A DNA stretch of 64,000 nucleotides. Source: Megaleporinus macrocephalus. Lineage: Eukaryota > Chordata > Actinopteri > Characiformes > Anostomidae. Of this stretch, positions 1 through 13,322 are shown in pieces; position 1 is the first letter of the stretch; each line of letters begins with the position of its first letter. The stretch lies in the NCBI GenBank assembly GCA_021613375.1, contig CM038710.1, positions 29,263,763 to 29,327,762 of the forward strand, in the 5' to 3' direction. The notes under the pieces were generated by a model. It was given only the letters and a program-made list of their open reading frames with translations, searched no databases and was not told the origin of the DNA. A program made the position numbers and the translations under genes.

Positions 1-429
1 ACACGCCTTAAATGAGGAACAAGGTGGACAAAATGATTGCTTTCACTGGACACCGACCAGCTGCAGTGGGATGCTAAGACATAACATAACTCTCCAGTCC
101 ATTGGACTTTGTACTGGAGAACCATCACTAAATATGAGATTACATTTAGAGCTTATAACAATTTAAAGTTAGTAAAAACTGAGAAATACTGACGTACTAC
201 GTATTAGAAGCAACAAATGCATTCCAATGAAATGTTCTGGTATGGCATTTAAATGTGTGTTATAGTACATAACTGTGCTTTTTAGCCAAACACTGTCATG
301 ATGTCATCTATGTGTTCCATGTAGGTCTTACATTGAGCAACACTAGGACATCTGTCAGGATTCATGCAAACATTCACCTACATGCAGCACACAGTAATTT
401 CAAAGGGCTATTCACTCTTCACTAACAAT

Positions 430-1168
430 GAATGAAAATGAGTCTTGTCTATAATTCTACAGGAATCATGTGGCAGTTGGTATGATGGCAATGCAAATAC
501 ACATCCAGGCCAGTCTTGCACCTGAACTCTCTTATTGTGAAGCCATGTGGCTTGGAGTTGTCTTGCTGAAACAGTGTGTTCCCCTAAAATGCCTATTTAG
601 CCCACAAAATTATTAGTTCACAGATGTACCAAATTGGTAACAATTGGGATGGTTCTTTTGCCCGTTTGTCTCAGAGTCATGGCGTCCAGTATATCCAAAA
701 ACAATCTTAAAGATGCAAACATCAGACCACAGTTTCCACTTCAGTCAATCTCAGATGAGCTTTAGCCCAGAGATGTTGGCAGTGTACTGGATGCTGTTGA
801 TGTACGGCCTCTGCTAGGAATCATAAAGTACATTTGTAGACACAGTGGTCTGAGGGATCAAAGGGATTGAAAGTTATAGGCCTGTAGAGCTTTCTCTGGA
901 TTTCCAGAAGCTTTTGATGATATGAACTGTAGAAGGTGAAGTACCTGGAATCAGTGGTGAGCCTCAACCTGTCTTCACTTATAAGGAACTTCCTTGGATG
1001 CAGCCTGTACACCCAAACATGATGCATTTTTTTACAAAAAAAATCTAAGAAATTTAAGTGGTAAAACATTAAACATCTTGTCTTTGTATTTTTCTAACTT
1101 AATAAAGGTCGAAGTAGATTTACAAACCACTGCTTTCTGTTTTTATTTGCATTTTACTGACTTGTTCC
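430..1168 (-). mobile_element. Decayed Tc1/mariner-like transposon (family 1), antisense transposase plus one end
   Basis: Plus-strand text such as GTCTTGCTGAAACAGTGTGT, GATGGTTCTTTTGCCC, CATCAGACCACAGTTTCCAC and GAGGGATCAAAGG matches, from memory of the family, the antisense of a common teleost Tc1-like transposase gene. The block at 1101-1168 (ACCACTGCTTTCTGTTTTTA) is its terminal repeat, inverted relative to 2499-2545. The reading frame is broken throughout. Confidence 0.65.
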
Positions 1169-1169
1169 T

Positions 1170-2498
1170 TATTTTATAGAATTGTAAGATTTGTAAGAAA
1201 CAAGCCTGACAGACATTCATAAGCATTGTAATGTTTTGTTATCAACATGTATTGGAATCACTGAAAGGCTGTGCTTGGTTTGCTGTTAGTCAGTTTTTAT
1301 TTTTTTGCTCTTTTAAAACTCTGATTATTTAATTAGTTTGCAAAACAATTTGTATATTACGTATATGCTAATATAATCAGTGATGCCGACCCTACTTAAA
1401 TGTATTTGCCCAAAACATTCAGAGCCAACTTTTCATCCCCAAGGTTTCTTTGTATTCCTCATTTCTGCATTATTATTGTTAAATAGAACAACAGTTATTC
1501 ATCAGTGACCTACTGAGCCTCTGCGGTTTAAACTTTGATTTCCGTGTAATAGGAAACCAGGAAGGGGTTTGATTTTGGGTCTTTATCAGTTTGCAGTCCT
1601 AACCTGTAAATCTAGGACTGGATATGATGCTTCCTCTCTGATAACAAGTAAGCAGATAATGAGTAAATGTCCTTGAGTAATTGAGTAAATGGCTAGATCT
1701 TTGATATAACATCAGGTCCCAGGTCAACATGGTGGAGAACCTTTCTGACCAGCCACTTGGCATATCATCCAGTTTCCATATGCCACGTCTCAGTGACTTT
1801 CTATTCATTGCTGTCCTTTGTACCTTTACCCCCGTAGGGTGACTGAATAGATTGTTTCTCTGTTGCTCCCCTCCTGCTGCAGTGGTGGATGGGGTGGATT
1901 GTAGGTGGTTCTCTCTTAAACTCCTAGCAGATTTCATAATCATTCTGCTTAAGGTTGCCTTCTCATCATAGGCCACATTCACCTGTTAAGCATAACCCCC
2001 TGGACTGCCAACTCAAGGTAGGAACTAAATGAAGAACTATCAGTCAAAAACTTTTGGTAACACATTATTTTCATTGCCCACTGTAGATGCTTTGTAGGTG
2101 TCCATCTTATCTTTAGCTAACATTTAATTGAATGTCTAATTGACCACATTTTTCCTAAGCTAACTAATAACATAAATGTTTTTGTCAGTGCTGAGGTCTG
2201 GTTGATTTATTATAGAGCAGCCTGTGATGGAATTTTTAGGAATGAACTGGACTTTGAGCTCATGTAGATAAGACATGGCAATGTCCACTAGATGGAGTTA
2301 TAAGCAGGCTGGAAGCACTAGAAGCTCACAGAGTTAGCTGTGCACTATAGGAGCCATAGACTTAGTCACAGAACTGTACTGTCATTTCACATTCTATTAC
2401 TTCATTGTGTTTTTATACTCATTTTATTTTAATATCTCACATATTTGCATATTTATTTAGAGCGTTTGCCTGACCTACAAACCTTAATTCCTAAAATG
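1170..2498. other. No gene recognised
   Basis: AT-rich. A minus-strand frame of 127 codons (1599-1982) resembles no family I know and has no splice context; it may be transposon-derived. Confidence 0.4.
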
Positions 2499-2640
2499 TT
2501 GGGACAGTAACTGAAATGCAAATAAAAACAGAAAGCAGTGATTCGTGAGTCCACTTTGATCTTTATTTAGTCATAAACAGTTAATACATTTAATGTCATC
2601 TTATCAACTTCTATGTTTTTTGTAAATATGTACATTCTGA
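2499..2640 (+). mobile_element. Terminal fragment of the same Tc1-like family 1
   Basis: It starts GTTGGGACAGTAACTGAAAT and continues through CAAATAAAAACAGAAAGCAG to TTTTTTGTAAATATGTACAT, the outer end of this family. It is an inverted match to 1101-1168. Only the end is preserved. Confidence 0.65.
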
Positions 2641-3989
2641 AATTGATGGCTGCAGTGCAAATTACAAATGGGCAATTTAGGATTAGGAATATTGTAAAAT
2701 GTTCAAAAGGCATCTTAAACTGTTGATGTAGTCATGCTTTGGTAGAAAAGAAGAATCCAGGTAAGGCTGAGACCAAGAGCAACGATGTTTTGAGGTTCGC
2801 TACTAAAAATGCACCGCATTTTATCCAAAAGAGTTTGAGAACGACATTTCTTAACGAGTCACTGCAGGGACTTCACAGTCATGTAAACTACACTACTGTA
2901 CAAGTCTAGGGCACCTAAACACATTGTTTAAAAGCCTTTGTCTTAGCAGTTCAAAGTCAGTTCAAAGAACAAAGTGTAGTTCTAGATTTCTCCTGGACGC
3001 CCCAGACATTGTATGAACTTATTAAATTCCTTCAACAACGATCTTGATTTAGCTTAATGAAGTACTGAGCAGTCAAAGCAGGTATTAGATGAGAACTGTA
3101 AATAATACTGGGTTGTTTCCATGAGGAGAAGCTTGGAAAGGGTTAAATAAACATGCTGACATAAAATGTAAAAAAAATTTCTATATCTATACTATATATG
3201 TATTTAAAAAAAAGTGTTTTGCTGAACAAATAAAAGCTTCCAGTCAGAAAAAAAACAGCGTTTGGTACTGTACTGTATGACGATTTCAGCATATTTGGAC
3301 ACACAGATATTAAAACAATGTTTTGTGTAAGTGTGATATAATTTAACAGATAACACCTAAAAAATAAAAATTCTTCTCCTTTGTTATATAAATAACATTA
3401 AATGGAAATACAGTTTCCTTATGTAGAAAAGGAAAAAAACACCTCTATATATCTAATTTCTTTAAATGTGTTAAATTAAAATCAGGTGCTAACAATTAGA
3501 ACATTAGAATACGTCTTGTCTTATTTAAAACTCAGAGGTCTGGTCTGGTTTGCTTTTAGTTATCTGAATTTGGGGTGTCATCATATCAATCCTTCCACTG
3601 TCTGAAGTTCCTCTACAAGTAGAGACATGTTCAGGCGCAGGCTGATCCAGCTAATTTAGCCCACACCAGACAGTAAGACGCTGCAAGAAGTCTTTCAGAA
3701 GCATCTGTTTTATCACAGAATCTTCAAGTAGCTTGTGCCACTGTGGATATCAAAGTTCATGCACCTACCATAAGAATGAGCCTCACTAATTTGTAAGAAA
3801 AAGTATAAAGTGAGTTGACTCTTCACTTCTTATCAAGCACCTTCAGCATAATCCACAGAGCAGGCTAGAAAAAATAAGTGAATTCTAAAAACCTGTAGAT
3901 CCCCCTTTAGCATCAGTAGCCTCCACTACACATATCCTGTAGCTGCCAATAAGATTTGCACAACATTGAAGAGGAATCTTTAACTGATT

Positions 3990-4720
3990 CTCTTTGCTTC
4001 CTCTTTAGGTCCTAACATTGTATCCCAAGTTAAAGTCATGACTCTGCCTTGGCCATTCGAAAACATATTGCAAGGCGTTCAGGCACTGAGGCAGAAAAGC
4101 AGGGCCAAACCATAATGCTCCCTCCATCATGCTTCAGGGATGGGATGAGTGTGTAGTGTGCAGTGTCTTTCTTTCAACATCCATGTAGTTTGGGCAAACT
4201 TGACGCGAACTGCAATGTATATGTTTGTAGAATCTTCTGTTGGTCTTTTGCTGTTAACCTTGGGTTTTTTTCTCTCCTGCTTCAGGATTACCTGTTGTGC
4301 TCGTGGAGAGCTCTTAACAGGATGTCCACTCTTAGGAAGAGTAGCAGTTGACTCTATTTGTGAACAGTTGTAGACAGTCTGTAGACAGATTGACGTATAC
4401 CCAGGTACGCAACTTCATACATCTCTATCGAACATCTTCTGAGGTCTTCTGAGTGTTGTTTGCATCCAGGCACAGTTTACACTAACCTTTCAGTAAAATT
4501 TTCATCAAGCAGGCTTTATGTGCAACTTTTATTTATTGGCCAACGGGCCTGTGAAACCCACACCTCCCATCTCATCTTCTTAATTGAGAGGTTCAATTAC
4601 TTTTTCTAGCCTAGACTCTGGATTTTACCCATTGTGCTCAGTAAAGCATGTGACAATACAACTGTTTGTGTGCTATTAGTTTAGATAGATTGTATTTGTC
4701 TATGACTTACTCATTCTTGT
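3990..4720 (-). mobile_element. Decayed Tc1-like transposon (family 2)
   Basis: Recognisable pieces, in order: AGTCATGACTCTGCCTTGGC, GCTCCCTCCATCATGCTTCA, CTTCATACATCTCTATCG, CTCCCATCTCATCTTCTTAA, and the tail ACAACTGTTTGTGTGCTATT with ATTGTATTTGTCTATG. They correspond to the antisense transposase and 3' end of a widespread teleost Tc1-like family distinct from the one at 430. No intact frame remains. Confidence 0.6.
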
Positions 4721-4939
4721 AACTACATGTGAGGAGGAATTTGTGGTATAAAAAGAATGTCAGGGCAAGACTAAAGTTTACTAATGAATCTAGGTCAGGA
4801 CCATAACTTCTGGAGTAATGTACTCTAGACAGAGGAGTCAAAGATAGAATCCTTTGGTAAACTGTGAAAATGAACTGATGCACAGTGAAAATGTATACTG
4901 TAGTATGAAAACCTTTTAGTCTGAAATAAACAGACGTTG

Positions 4940-5165
4940 TGTTGAGCCAATGAAGAAAAGCACAATCACAGATTTCAGAAGAGAAGTTCATAAGCCTGCA
5001 TCTGACATGGATAAGATGCATCTGTGGAGAAACATGTGTTGCCTTCGAGGCATCTTTTTCAGGAACATTCATGCTTATTTCAATATGACAAAGACAAATC
5101 ACATTTTGCATATGCTACAACAGCCTGGCTGCATAATCAGATAAAGCTAAACCAGCCAGGCCTGA
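4940..5165 (+). mobile_element. Sense-strand fragment of Tc1-like family 1 transposase
   Basis: AAGATGCATCTGTGGAGAAA, GGCATCTTTTTCAGGAACAT and ACAACAGCCTGGCTGCATAA match the coding strand near the catalytic region of the family seen at 430. It is short and frame-broken. Confidence 0.55.
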
Positions 5166-5316
5166 TCTACCATAGAAGTATCATGGAGGAAAGACAGAAC
5201 ATGATGCTTTAAAAACTGGATCTGTTGCTGTCTTCCATCCCCAAATGTTTATTAAGTGCTGGTAAAAGTAAAGGCAATGTAGTGTTGAGTGTTATGAATA
5301 TGGAATGTGTTGCAGG

Positions 5317-5931
5317 CAAAGGTGTTAAAAGTATTCACATTCATTACTCAGGTAGAAGTATAGATACTAGGGTTTAAAATACTTCTGTAGAAGTTGAAGT
5401 ATCAGAAGTTAAAGTTTTTTACTCCAGTAAAAGTGTAAAAGTATTGCTTTCAAAACTACTTACTTACTACTATAATGTTATATTAAAATGTTGATATTGA
5501 TAAATTTGGGATGCGCTAGGCTTCCTGTTTCAGTTGCATATACGACCATTAAAAATGAATGTGGTTTAGTACAATGTAAATATATTAATCTGTGTACTAC
5601 TGAGTATTAACATGTGTTTCATGGAGCAGAAGATATGATGACTAGTTTCCTATAAGTATTGCAATGGTGCAAAAAGTCAAACTTCAAAGGCATGTTATCA
5701 ATAACCTTTACTGGAATGTAAATGTACATGAATGAAATAAAAAATAAAATAGGAGTAACAAGACTATTTTTAAAATTGAATAAGTAGAAAGTACAGATAA
5801 TGGAGTGAAAATGTAAGGAGTGGAAGTAAAAAGTCAGCTAAAAAAACAATACTGCAGTAAAGTATAACTAACCAAAATTTCTACTTAAGTAAGGTAACAA
5901 AGTATTTGTACTTAATTACTTGACACCTCTG
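5317..5931. mobile_element. hAT-type MITE (Tol2-like ends) with intact 8-bp target-site duplication
   Basis: The left end CAAAGGTGTTAAAAGTATTC and right end CTTGACACCTCTG form an imperfect terminal inverted repeat of the CAGAGGTGT type seen in Tol2-like hAT elements. The interior carries the usual AAGTA/TACTT-rich subterminal repeats. The 8-bp direct repeat GTTGCAGG flanks it exactly (5309-5316 and 5932-5939), as expected for hAT insertion. The element is 615 bp and has no coding capacity. Confidence 0.88.
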
Positions 5932-5939
5932 GTTGCAGG

Positions 5940-7926
5940 CTTCACATTTGGAAGGCGCATATATTTACAAAGAACAAATAAGTGATATAGGCCAGTCAGG
6001 TTTCCACTTCAGCGTACAAAAAACCCAGCAATTCTCCATTCTTATTACTCTAACTGCCTGTATTCTCTGCTTTAATATAGTAACATAAAATAGAGGAAAA
6101 CAGAAAAAAAGTAAACTGAACATACCAAGTTTGAAACAGTAAAAAAGGCAAAAAGGAAGACCTCTGGAAGGATGAATAAAATGAGGAATGGCCAAGATGC
6201 CTGATTAGAGAAAAGACTTGAGCTGATACCCACTTCCACACTAATTAATGTACAATGACACTTTCTGAAAACCCTCCCTTTAGGTCTCTTATAAACATTC
6301 ATCCTGGTGCACTAGGCATCGGCCACAGGTTAACTAGAGCAGATAAAAGTGTTTGCTCACCAGGGAGATGCCTGCAACCTCATCAGAATGAGTGCACATT
6401 CTCTGTCTGTCTGCCTGCTGTCTGTATCTGGCTTTACTTCCTGTTGAGATATGAGGGATACAGTACCTATTGTTATCTCTGATTAGACATCCTCAGATCT
6501 TCTGAACAGGAGTGGGATTTCCCTTAAAAGGCCTACTTACATCTATTTGAGCCACTAGTACTGATGCAATCATAGCAACTAATTTTAAAGCTTTCTTTAA
6601 AAAATACAGCAGGCAAAAGGAAAGTGTACTATATTGTTTTCTCATTGACCTTAGCGAGAGTATTTGGTGCACTAATGCTGGATAAATAATTTAACTGAGA
6701 GGGGCTGCCTGAGTTTGACCTGATTCTCTTCTGTTAACTCCTTTAGGGGGCAGATGTTTTGGCCCAGGTGATGTTGTTTGATTGTAGGCCAATTTTATGT
6801 CATAAACTTGCACAGTTCAATCAACTACAAATATGTGTTGAGTTGTTAAAAGATGAATGTTTTATACACACTATCTAGACCAGTGGGCCATGAAAATACT
6901 CATGGGAGCTGTTGGTCAGTTGGTCAGTGTGTTTTTTTGTCTTTTACTATGCAGATTTCTTACAATATAGATAGTTAACCAAACTGTAATGTTCAATCTG
7001 ACAGATATTGTTGCTTATTGACAACTATATCAAATTATTTCAATTATATAAAGTTTGTTGATTGTTCTGGCTTAGCATGCGTTAAGCTTCACCTGCATGA
7101 GAACTGAAATTGAGTTTGGAGACTAAACATAACCAATATAAATCCTAACAAATGAAGTCAGAGCTCATTTTGCAGGTTTCTTCTCTTCAGCCTGACATAC
7201 GGCGCTCTGCCAAACAACATCAGCTCTTATTAGGAGAAGAAGAAAAAATCTTCTTATGGGCTGCGGAGACTTTTCTGGTTATTTGTGTGGGCAGTGAGTA
7301 GCAAAAGGTTGAGAACTCCTGATCTAGACATTCACAGCAGAATGTCACATGGACATAGTGCATGTGGGAGCAGGCAAACCTGAACGTCACTGTTTATTAT
7401 AGAGTACAAAGCTTTGGAGTCTACTCTCGGTTTCCGAACGCATGGAACTGAGAAATCAACCCCTGGCCCTAGAGAGAAAGAGAGAAGGTGGTGCACTGCC
7501 TTTTTTCTTACAACTAAGCTAAAGGTCTTCTACCAACCTGTGTTTGACCTGCACATGATGACCAATGTATGGCCTTTTAATGTCTTCACCTGTGTAGTTC
7601 ATGTAAACAATAATTAACTACCACACTCATCCCATAACACTTAAAGATACTCAATATCTGCACACGAGTTCTGTCATTATTATAAGTTACTTACCTATCT
7701 TTTTGAGCAAAACAGCTGCAAATGTCTCTCACTGCCTGCTCAATTTGTATCTCGTTATTTAAAAAAGATGAATTAGATGCAAGAGAAAATGTGTTTTGAA
7801 CGAGTGTATTAATGACATTGACAATATCAAATATCTTCACTGTTGACTGACTGAATGATCTAAGTTTTTAGATCATTATGGCTGTAATTGTCATTGGACC
7901 CTTATTCTATCTGTCACAATACTTTT
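5940..7926. other. No gene recognised
   Basis: Unique-looking AT-rich sequence between two transposons. Short frames only; no splice-flanked conserved peptide seen on either strand. Confidence 0.5.
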
Positions 7927-8168
7927 ATCATAACTCTCCAAAGAAAAACACATATCTTCATTTTTGTCTGTTTTTATTTATGTACAGCATTTGAATGGCG
8001 CATCTGCCATTTACATTTTGTGAAAATTTCATGATGGGTGGACCAATAGAAATGCTCCAAAATGACTTGACTTACATCAAAAGTAAAGACAGCTTTTGTT
8101 CTCTCCTGTAAAGTTGCCATTCTGGAAATGGCATTCTGGATTTGTTTTTCTTGGGACAGTGACGACAT
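7927..8168. mobile_element. MITE family M1 (CATATCGTCACTGTCC termini), copy 1
   Basis: It begins TATCATAACTCTCCAAAGAA and ends TTCTTGGGACAGTGACGAC, inverted versions of each other. Central sequence TTCATGATGGGTGGACCAAT and GTAAAGTTGCCATTCTGGAA is shared with copies at 30832, 41600, 53517 and 55378. Confidence 0.65.
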
Positions 8169-9040
8169 GAGAGATTTAACATATCTAGTCAACTACTGAT
8201 GCTTACACAATTTTACAACTTAATATTTCTAAAAATCCTAGCAAAGCTAGTTATCGCTTAACAGCATTACAAAGCTAACTATCTGACTCGCCACAGGGAC
8301 GTTAGCAAGACGGTAGCTAGCTTTACTTTGTTGCTGATTGAACTGCTTATGTGAGTTACAAGTTTTAAGACAGACATGATGAGCTATTCTAGTAATTGCT
8401 GATTTGTATGACCTAGCTAATGCTAGTAAGCCAATTATCTTTATTAGCTAAAAACACTCCATGTCACATTAGCTACTTAGTTAATTCCTTAGTTTGACGT
8501 TGATAGGTGTTAGCTAGATAACAGCTGGCTATTTTCACACTGTCCATTTATGAAACATGCTTGCTGATTGTTAGTCAACTGTTAGTCAAGACAACAAATA
8601 TAAATCTTTTAAATTTAATGTCAACCGCCACACACACCCCTGATTTTAGGGGTCACCTATTAGCCTGTAATTTAACTAACTATAAAAATTAAAAAATTTA
8701 AAAGTTAAAGGTTAATGAGATGCTGACAGTGGCTTGACTGAAATTGGTTATATTTCATACTCAAGATTATGTACCAGAAAATCTCATACAGGATTTAATG
8801 AACATATTAACACAATAGCAATTCAAAGTATTTTATTTTACTGAAGCTATTAGCAGTGATGGCTTTCTATCACCATTGTCATATTTGCCTAAAACTGTAT
8901 CTCTTGTATGACTGCAAACAGTGCATAAAAGCATGTACTGAAAACATAATCCCTTAATAACACATTCATGTAATACTGCCCTGTTTTAATAGATGTTTAA
9001 GATAACCAGACATCTCCCTGTAAGCTCCCTGCTAGGAAAC

Positions 9041-9470
9041 TGAGCAGTAATGCATTTCAGCAGATGGCGGTTCAGATGAGGATGTAAAATGTGTGTTTGT
9101 TGAACAGCAAACACTATTGACCTCCACCCTGCACATGAGGAGATCTGAGACATTGTGTGTGTGTATCAAAACACAGACTCCAGCATTTTCACATGCACTG
9201 CAGTCATCACAGGATGCATCATGCAGATGAAGGATAGAGGGGGAGTGAGGCAGCAGGAGAGGCCATTCTTACTAAAGATGCTGTCCGGCTCCCCCTCTGA
9301 CCAGGAGCTCCGGTGGTACGGCCCGGCTGTGTGTCAGAGATATTTAAATGAGAAGGGGGACGACAGAGGCTGCCTGAGACAGCTGGCAGGAAGCAGGAAG
9401 AAGAGAGAGGGGGGAGTGGAGTGCATCGGCCCCATCAGCTGTGTTTACTGTATGTATGTATGAATGGATA
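9041..9470 (+). promoter_or_regulatory. Candidate promoter / 5' exon region upstream of ampd2 (weak)
   Basis: A GC-richer island in AT-rich surroundings, with a TATA-like ATATTTAAAT at about 9339-9348 followed by a purine-rich stretch. A plus-strand frame stays open from 9155 to 9463 but has no recognised domain. It could be an upstream start of ampd2 or a conserved regulatory block. I cannot tie it to an exon by homology. Confidence 0.2.
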
Positions 9471-9587
9471 GATGGATGGAAGGAAGGATGAAGGCATGAG
9501 GGACTCATTCAAATGACAAGCATATTGTATGTGTTGTGTGTGAGTAAAAATGGGTCTTTGTTGTAGATATGTGTTTGTTTTAGAGTG

Positions 9588-9588
<1 letters not shown>

Positions 9589-9645
<57 letters not shown>

Positions 9646-9718
9646 GTCTTCCCTGAGTGGCTAACAAACAACAATCATAGCCCATCTTGGGGTCATTTAG
9701 GCCTCTAGGAGATGGCTA

Positions 9719-9757
<39 letters not shown>

Positions 9758-9758
9758 C

Positions 9759-9790
<32 letters not shown>

Positions 9791-9946
9791 TTTCCTCTCT
9801 CTCTCTCTCTTTCTCTGTTTATGCCTCTTTCTTCCCCTTTCCTCATTCTCTCCCTCTTTAAGCCCTCAGCTGTGATGCTGTCAGCTCATGCTCATCCCCT
9901 GGGAGACATCTAGTTTAGTGTTTGTGTGTGTGTGTGTGTGTGTGTG

Positions 9947-9983
<37 letters not shown>
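9589..9983. repeat. Cluster of dinucleotide repeats (CT)n, (CT)n, (TG)n-(AG)n
   Basis: Pure CT at 9589-9644, interrupted CT at 9726-9815, TG at 9923-9948 running into AG up to 9983. Confidence 0.95.
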
Positions 9984-9985
<2 letters not shown>

Positions 9986-12900
9986 TAGGGAGAGAGTCTT
10001 TCACAGTGATGTGTATTGATTGTCCTCAGCATTGCTCCTTCTTTCTGTGGTTTTGAAAGTAGAGTTATGCCTGTATTAAAAGGCAAACACTGTATCGTGT
10101 GCTGACAGCGCAGTAGACACTGTAGGGAGAATGATGGTGATGCAGACTGAGAGGGAAGAGTGCTGTTTTGTGCTTGTGTGTACCTATGTCTCATAAGAAG
10201 ATGGTGTCATATGCTTAGATATATAAAGGAAAGCTGTTCTGGCAGATGTTTTTCACAAGATATAAGTATTTAGAAACTGCAATGTTAAAACAAAGTATAT
10301 TTAACACCATTTCTCCCTTATCCTAAATGTAGTTTCTCGGTCAAGCTTTGTTTAACATAAGTAATGGAAGTCTTTGTCACCCAAAGTCTTTTTCAGTGAC
10401 ATAGGCTTCTATTATATTAGCCTCTTAGCTCTGGTGCAAGGTAAAGAAGCAGACTTTAGATACCAGATATATCTTTGCACAGTGTACCTCTGGCACATAG
10501 TTGGTCAGCCAAGACATGGCTAATGTTTGACATTTGCTTCTCTAGTTAGTTTGGATGTAGAAGGTAACACATAAAGGAAGCATTCCTTCAGTACTGTGCA
10601 AGCTCTTCACAGCATTCCTTCCAGTGTGATTTGATTCTAAGTAATCTGCTATGCTGGGGTAATTAAAAGTGATGATCTCTAGTGATGAGGTTGTGTATTT
10701 ACCACCTACTGACATTTTCTGACATTTGCCAGCTTCTTGTTTCAAATTTTCCATTCAGCTGAGGCTAAGTTGTGATAAACACTGTGATTTGTAGCCACAG
10801 GAAATTAAAACCCTAGTTGTAACATTACATTTCTGCTTTCTCAGAATTTGACACACTGCACCTTTAAGGACGTATACACCTTTAAGGACGTATTAAGAAT
10901 GCGTACATACAATGTCAAAAACAAGAGAATTATCCTGAAAATCTTATACATAACTTTCAATAGAAGTCAGTGTAACGTAAAGGACAGTGGCTGGACTCTA
11001 TGATGCAGATGCGCATGTAACATGTGCATTAATCTCCCAGTGTCTGCTTTGTCAGTGCTAAGCTAAGACAGAGGTCAGGGGCGGATTGTTAAGGGCACTG
11101 GTGAGCAGTTTCTCATAATGACACCTTTGAGGGGGATTTGTTTGCATTTTGTGAAGAAACAGAGGAGCTAAATGTCATCTGTACTGATGATGAAATAGAG
11201 AGCCGTGAATCAATGAGCTGCTTTTAGCAACCAAAGTCACCTGCAGCTTTCAGTAACTCTACTGTCCCTGCGCTCAGACAGCCTGGAATACATGTAAACA
11301 CAACAATGCTGAATTGTTCAGTCACACTTATAGTGGGGTTAGTTGGGAAATAGTGGGGTTCCTAGTTTAAGGAAAGGAATTTAGTACTTTCTACAACAGT
11401 CAAACAGCAGGTTAAATTGTGAGACATGAGGTCTTATTATAATAAGAATTTGAGCATCAAAGGCTATAGAATCTATTTTTTGCCCTGATGCTGTTGCCAT
11501 TAAAATTCTATAGTTAAGCGCCACTTCATTAAGGCAAAAAATAGGGTGTAGGCCCTGCAGTCTTATTATAGTACCAATCTCAGCAGTAACTTTTTCCATT
11601 GTGCGGGAGAATGCAATAACACCATGGCTAAATGACTGTGGCACCAAGATGATAAATAGTGGTTGGACTGATTGAGAATGACAGCACGCTACCACTGCTG
11701 TCCTAGCCTCAGGACTGCATTGTGGGTTTGGCAGTATGTGTGCTGATCCGGGGCCTGTTTGAAACTGATGTCAGCCTAGGCAGGGTAAAATGTGGTCACA
11801 GCTTTTTTCTTTGGACACCAGAGGAACTGCATGTTCATTGTGCAGGGCAATATTGTGCACATACTACTCAGATCAGTGCAGACATATGTAATGCATCTAA
11901 AAAGTTTTTTCTTAATCTAAATGGATTGATCTGCCAATACATGTTTGGTATTTAAAGATTGCATATATAAAAGACGTGCCCGACACAAAAAAGTGCCTAA
12001 CGCTAGTTTTAGCTATTTGTTATTTTATGTCCTATGATGCATAACGGTGTCTGAAACTGAGAATGCTTAATTCAACACAGTTTGAGAACAGGGGAATAGA
12101 CAAGGGCTGGTATGATGTGGCCAGTACTAGCCCAGTTATGCAAATATGTTATATGTAAGATGAAAGATAACATAAATCATGAATAAGTTATTAGAACTGG
12201 ATCATTATTCTTGCAGTAATTAGCTTGTCATTGCTCCAATTGGCCTCTTAACTGAGCAAACACATGAGTGAATTGGTCAAGATAATATCGTTAACCTTGT
12301 TTTGCTTCAAGAAACATTTAATATTGGACTTCTTCTCTGGGGAAACGCAGTTTAAAGCACTTACACAAACGTTTTCATGCATATTGTGCAGTATTTTCGT
12401 TTGGTTATAAGTTTTGGTGTGGATAATATGATTATTTTGATGAACCAATAACAGAATTCAGCAGTAAACAAAGTAGTAAAAACAGCTGCTTTTTCTGGTT
12501 CATTAAAACAGAAACAGTTACTACTTCAGTAATGAAAGCCAAATATAAGCACAGAAGCTTGTTATTAATTGCCATTTCATTTTGGTTTGTTTGCCACCAA
12601 ACTAAAAGTACTGGGTGAAGCTTGGCCTCCCCATTATATTATTATTATCTGAATATGCCTATATTGGATTTTACAAGCTTTTATTACTTTACTATAATAT
12701 TTCTGCAGACAATGCTTTATGATAGATTTAAGGTGAGGTCTAAACATATTGTTAAAATGTATCAGTGCCAGAGAGGAACCTGCACAGTGATAAGTGTGAA
12801 AAATAAAACATCTTGGCAAGTAAAATTAACTTAAATCTAATTGACGTATTTTATATTTTTCATTTTTAGATTGTCAGAAACTTGCTATATGATTACTAAA

Positions 12901-13322
12901 ATTGTTGTAGTAAAATTATTTCACTATTTACCCTGATAGCAAACTTAATATGACCCAAACCCAGCATTAACATACTATACGATTATAAAACGTATAACTT
13001 ATTCACTTTGCTATCTACATACCATATCGATGATGGCCCAGGACAGGGTCAGCTGTAGCTTCTAGATTTTTATTGTTCTAATAACAATTTGATGTTCAAT
13101 GAATAACATTTTTAAAGCCACAAATCATTATAAACTAAAGCTGAGTTAACCTGCAGTCTGGTATACATAGTATTGTTCCTAGTACTGAAACAGTTTTATT
13201 GACTCATTAAAACAACCATCAAATCTACAAAAACAAACAATATATCACATAAACCAAAACGTTTCAGGTTGGATTATTTACAGTGTACAGTGCAGCTGAG
13301 ATTAGAATATCATCTCCCAGTG
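9984..13322. other. No gene recognised
   Basis: Contains a short direct repeat (CACCTTTAAGGACGTA, about 10859 and 10877) and a 104-codon minus frame (11381-11695) of unknown kind. Nothing else could be assigned. Confidence 0.45.

Noticed and set aside
9435..9875. Frames encoding Arg-Glu or Ser-Leu repeats
   Set aside because: Translations of CT/GA microsatellites.
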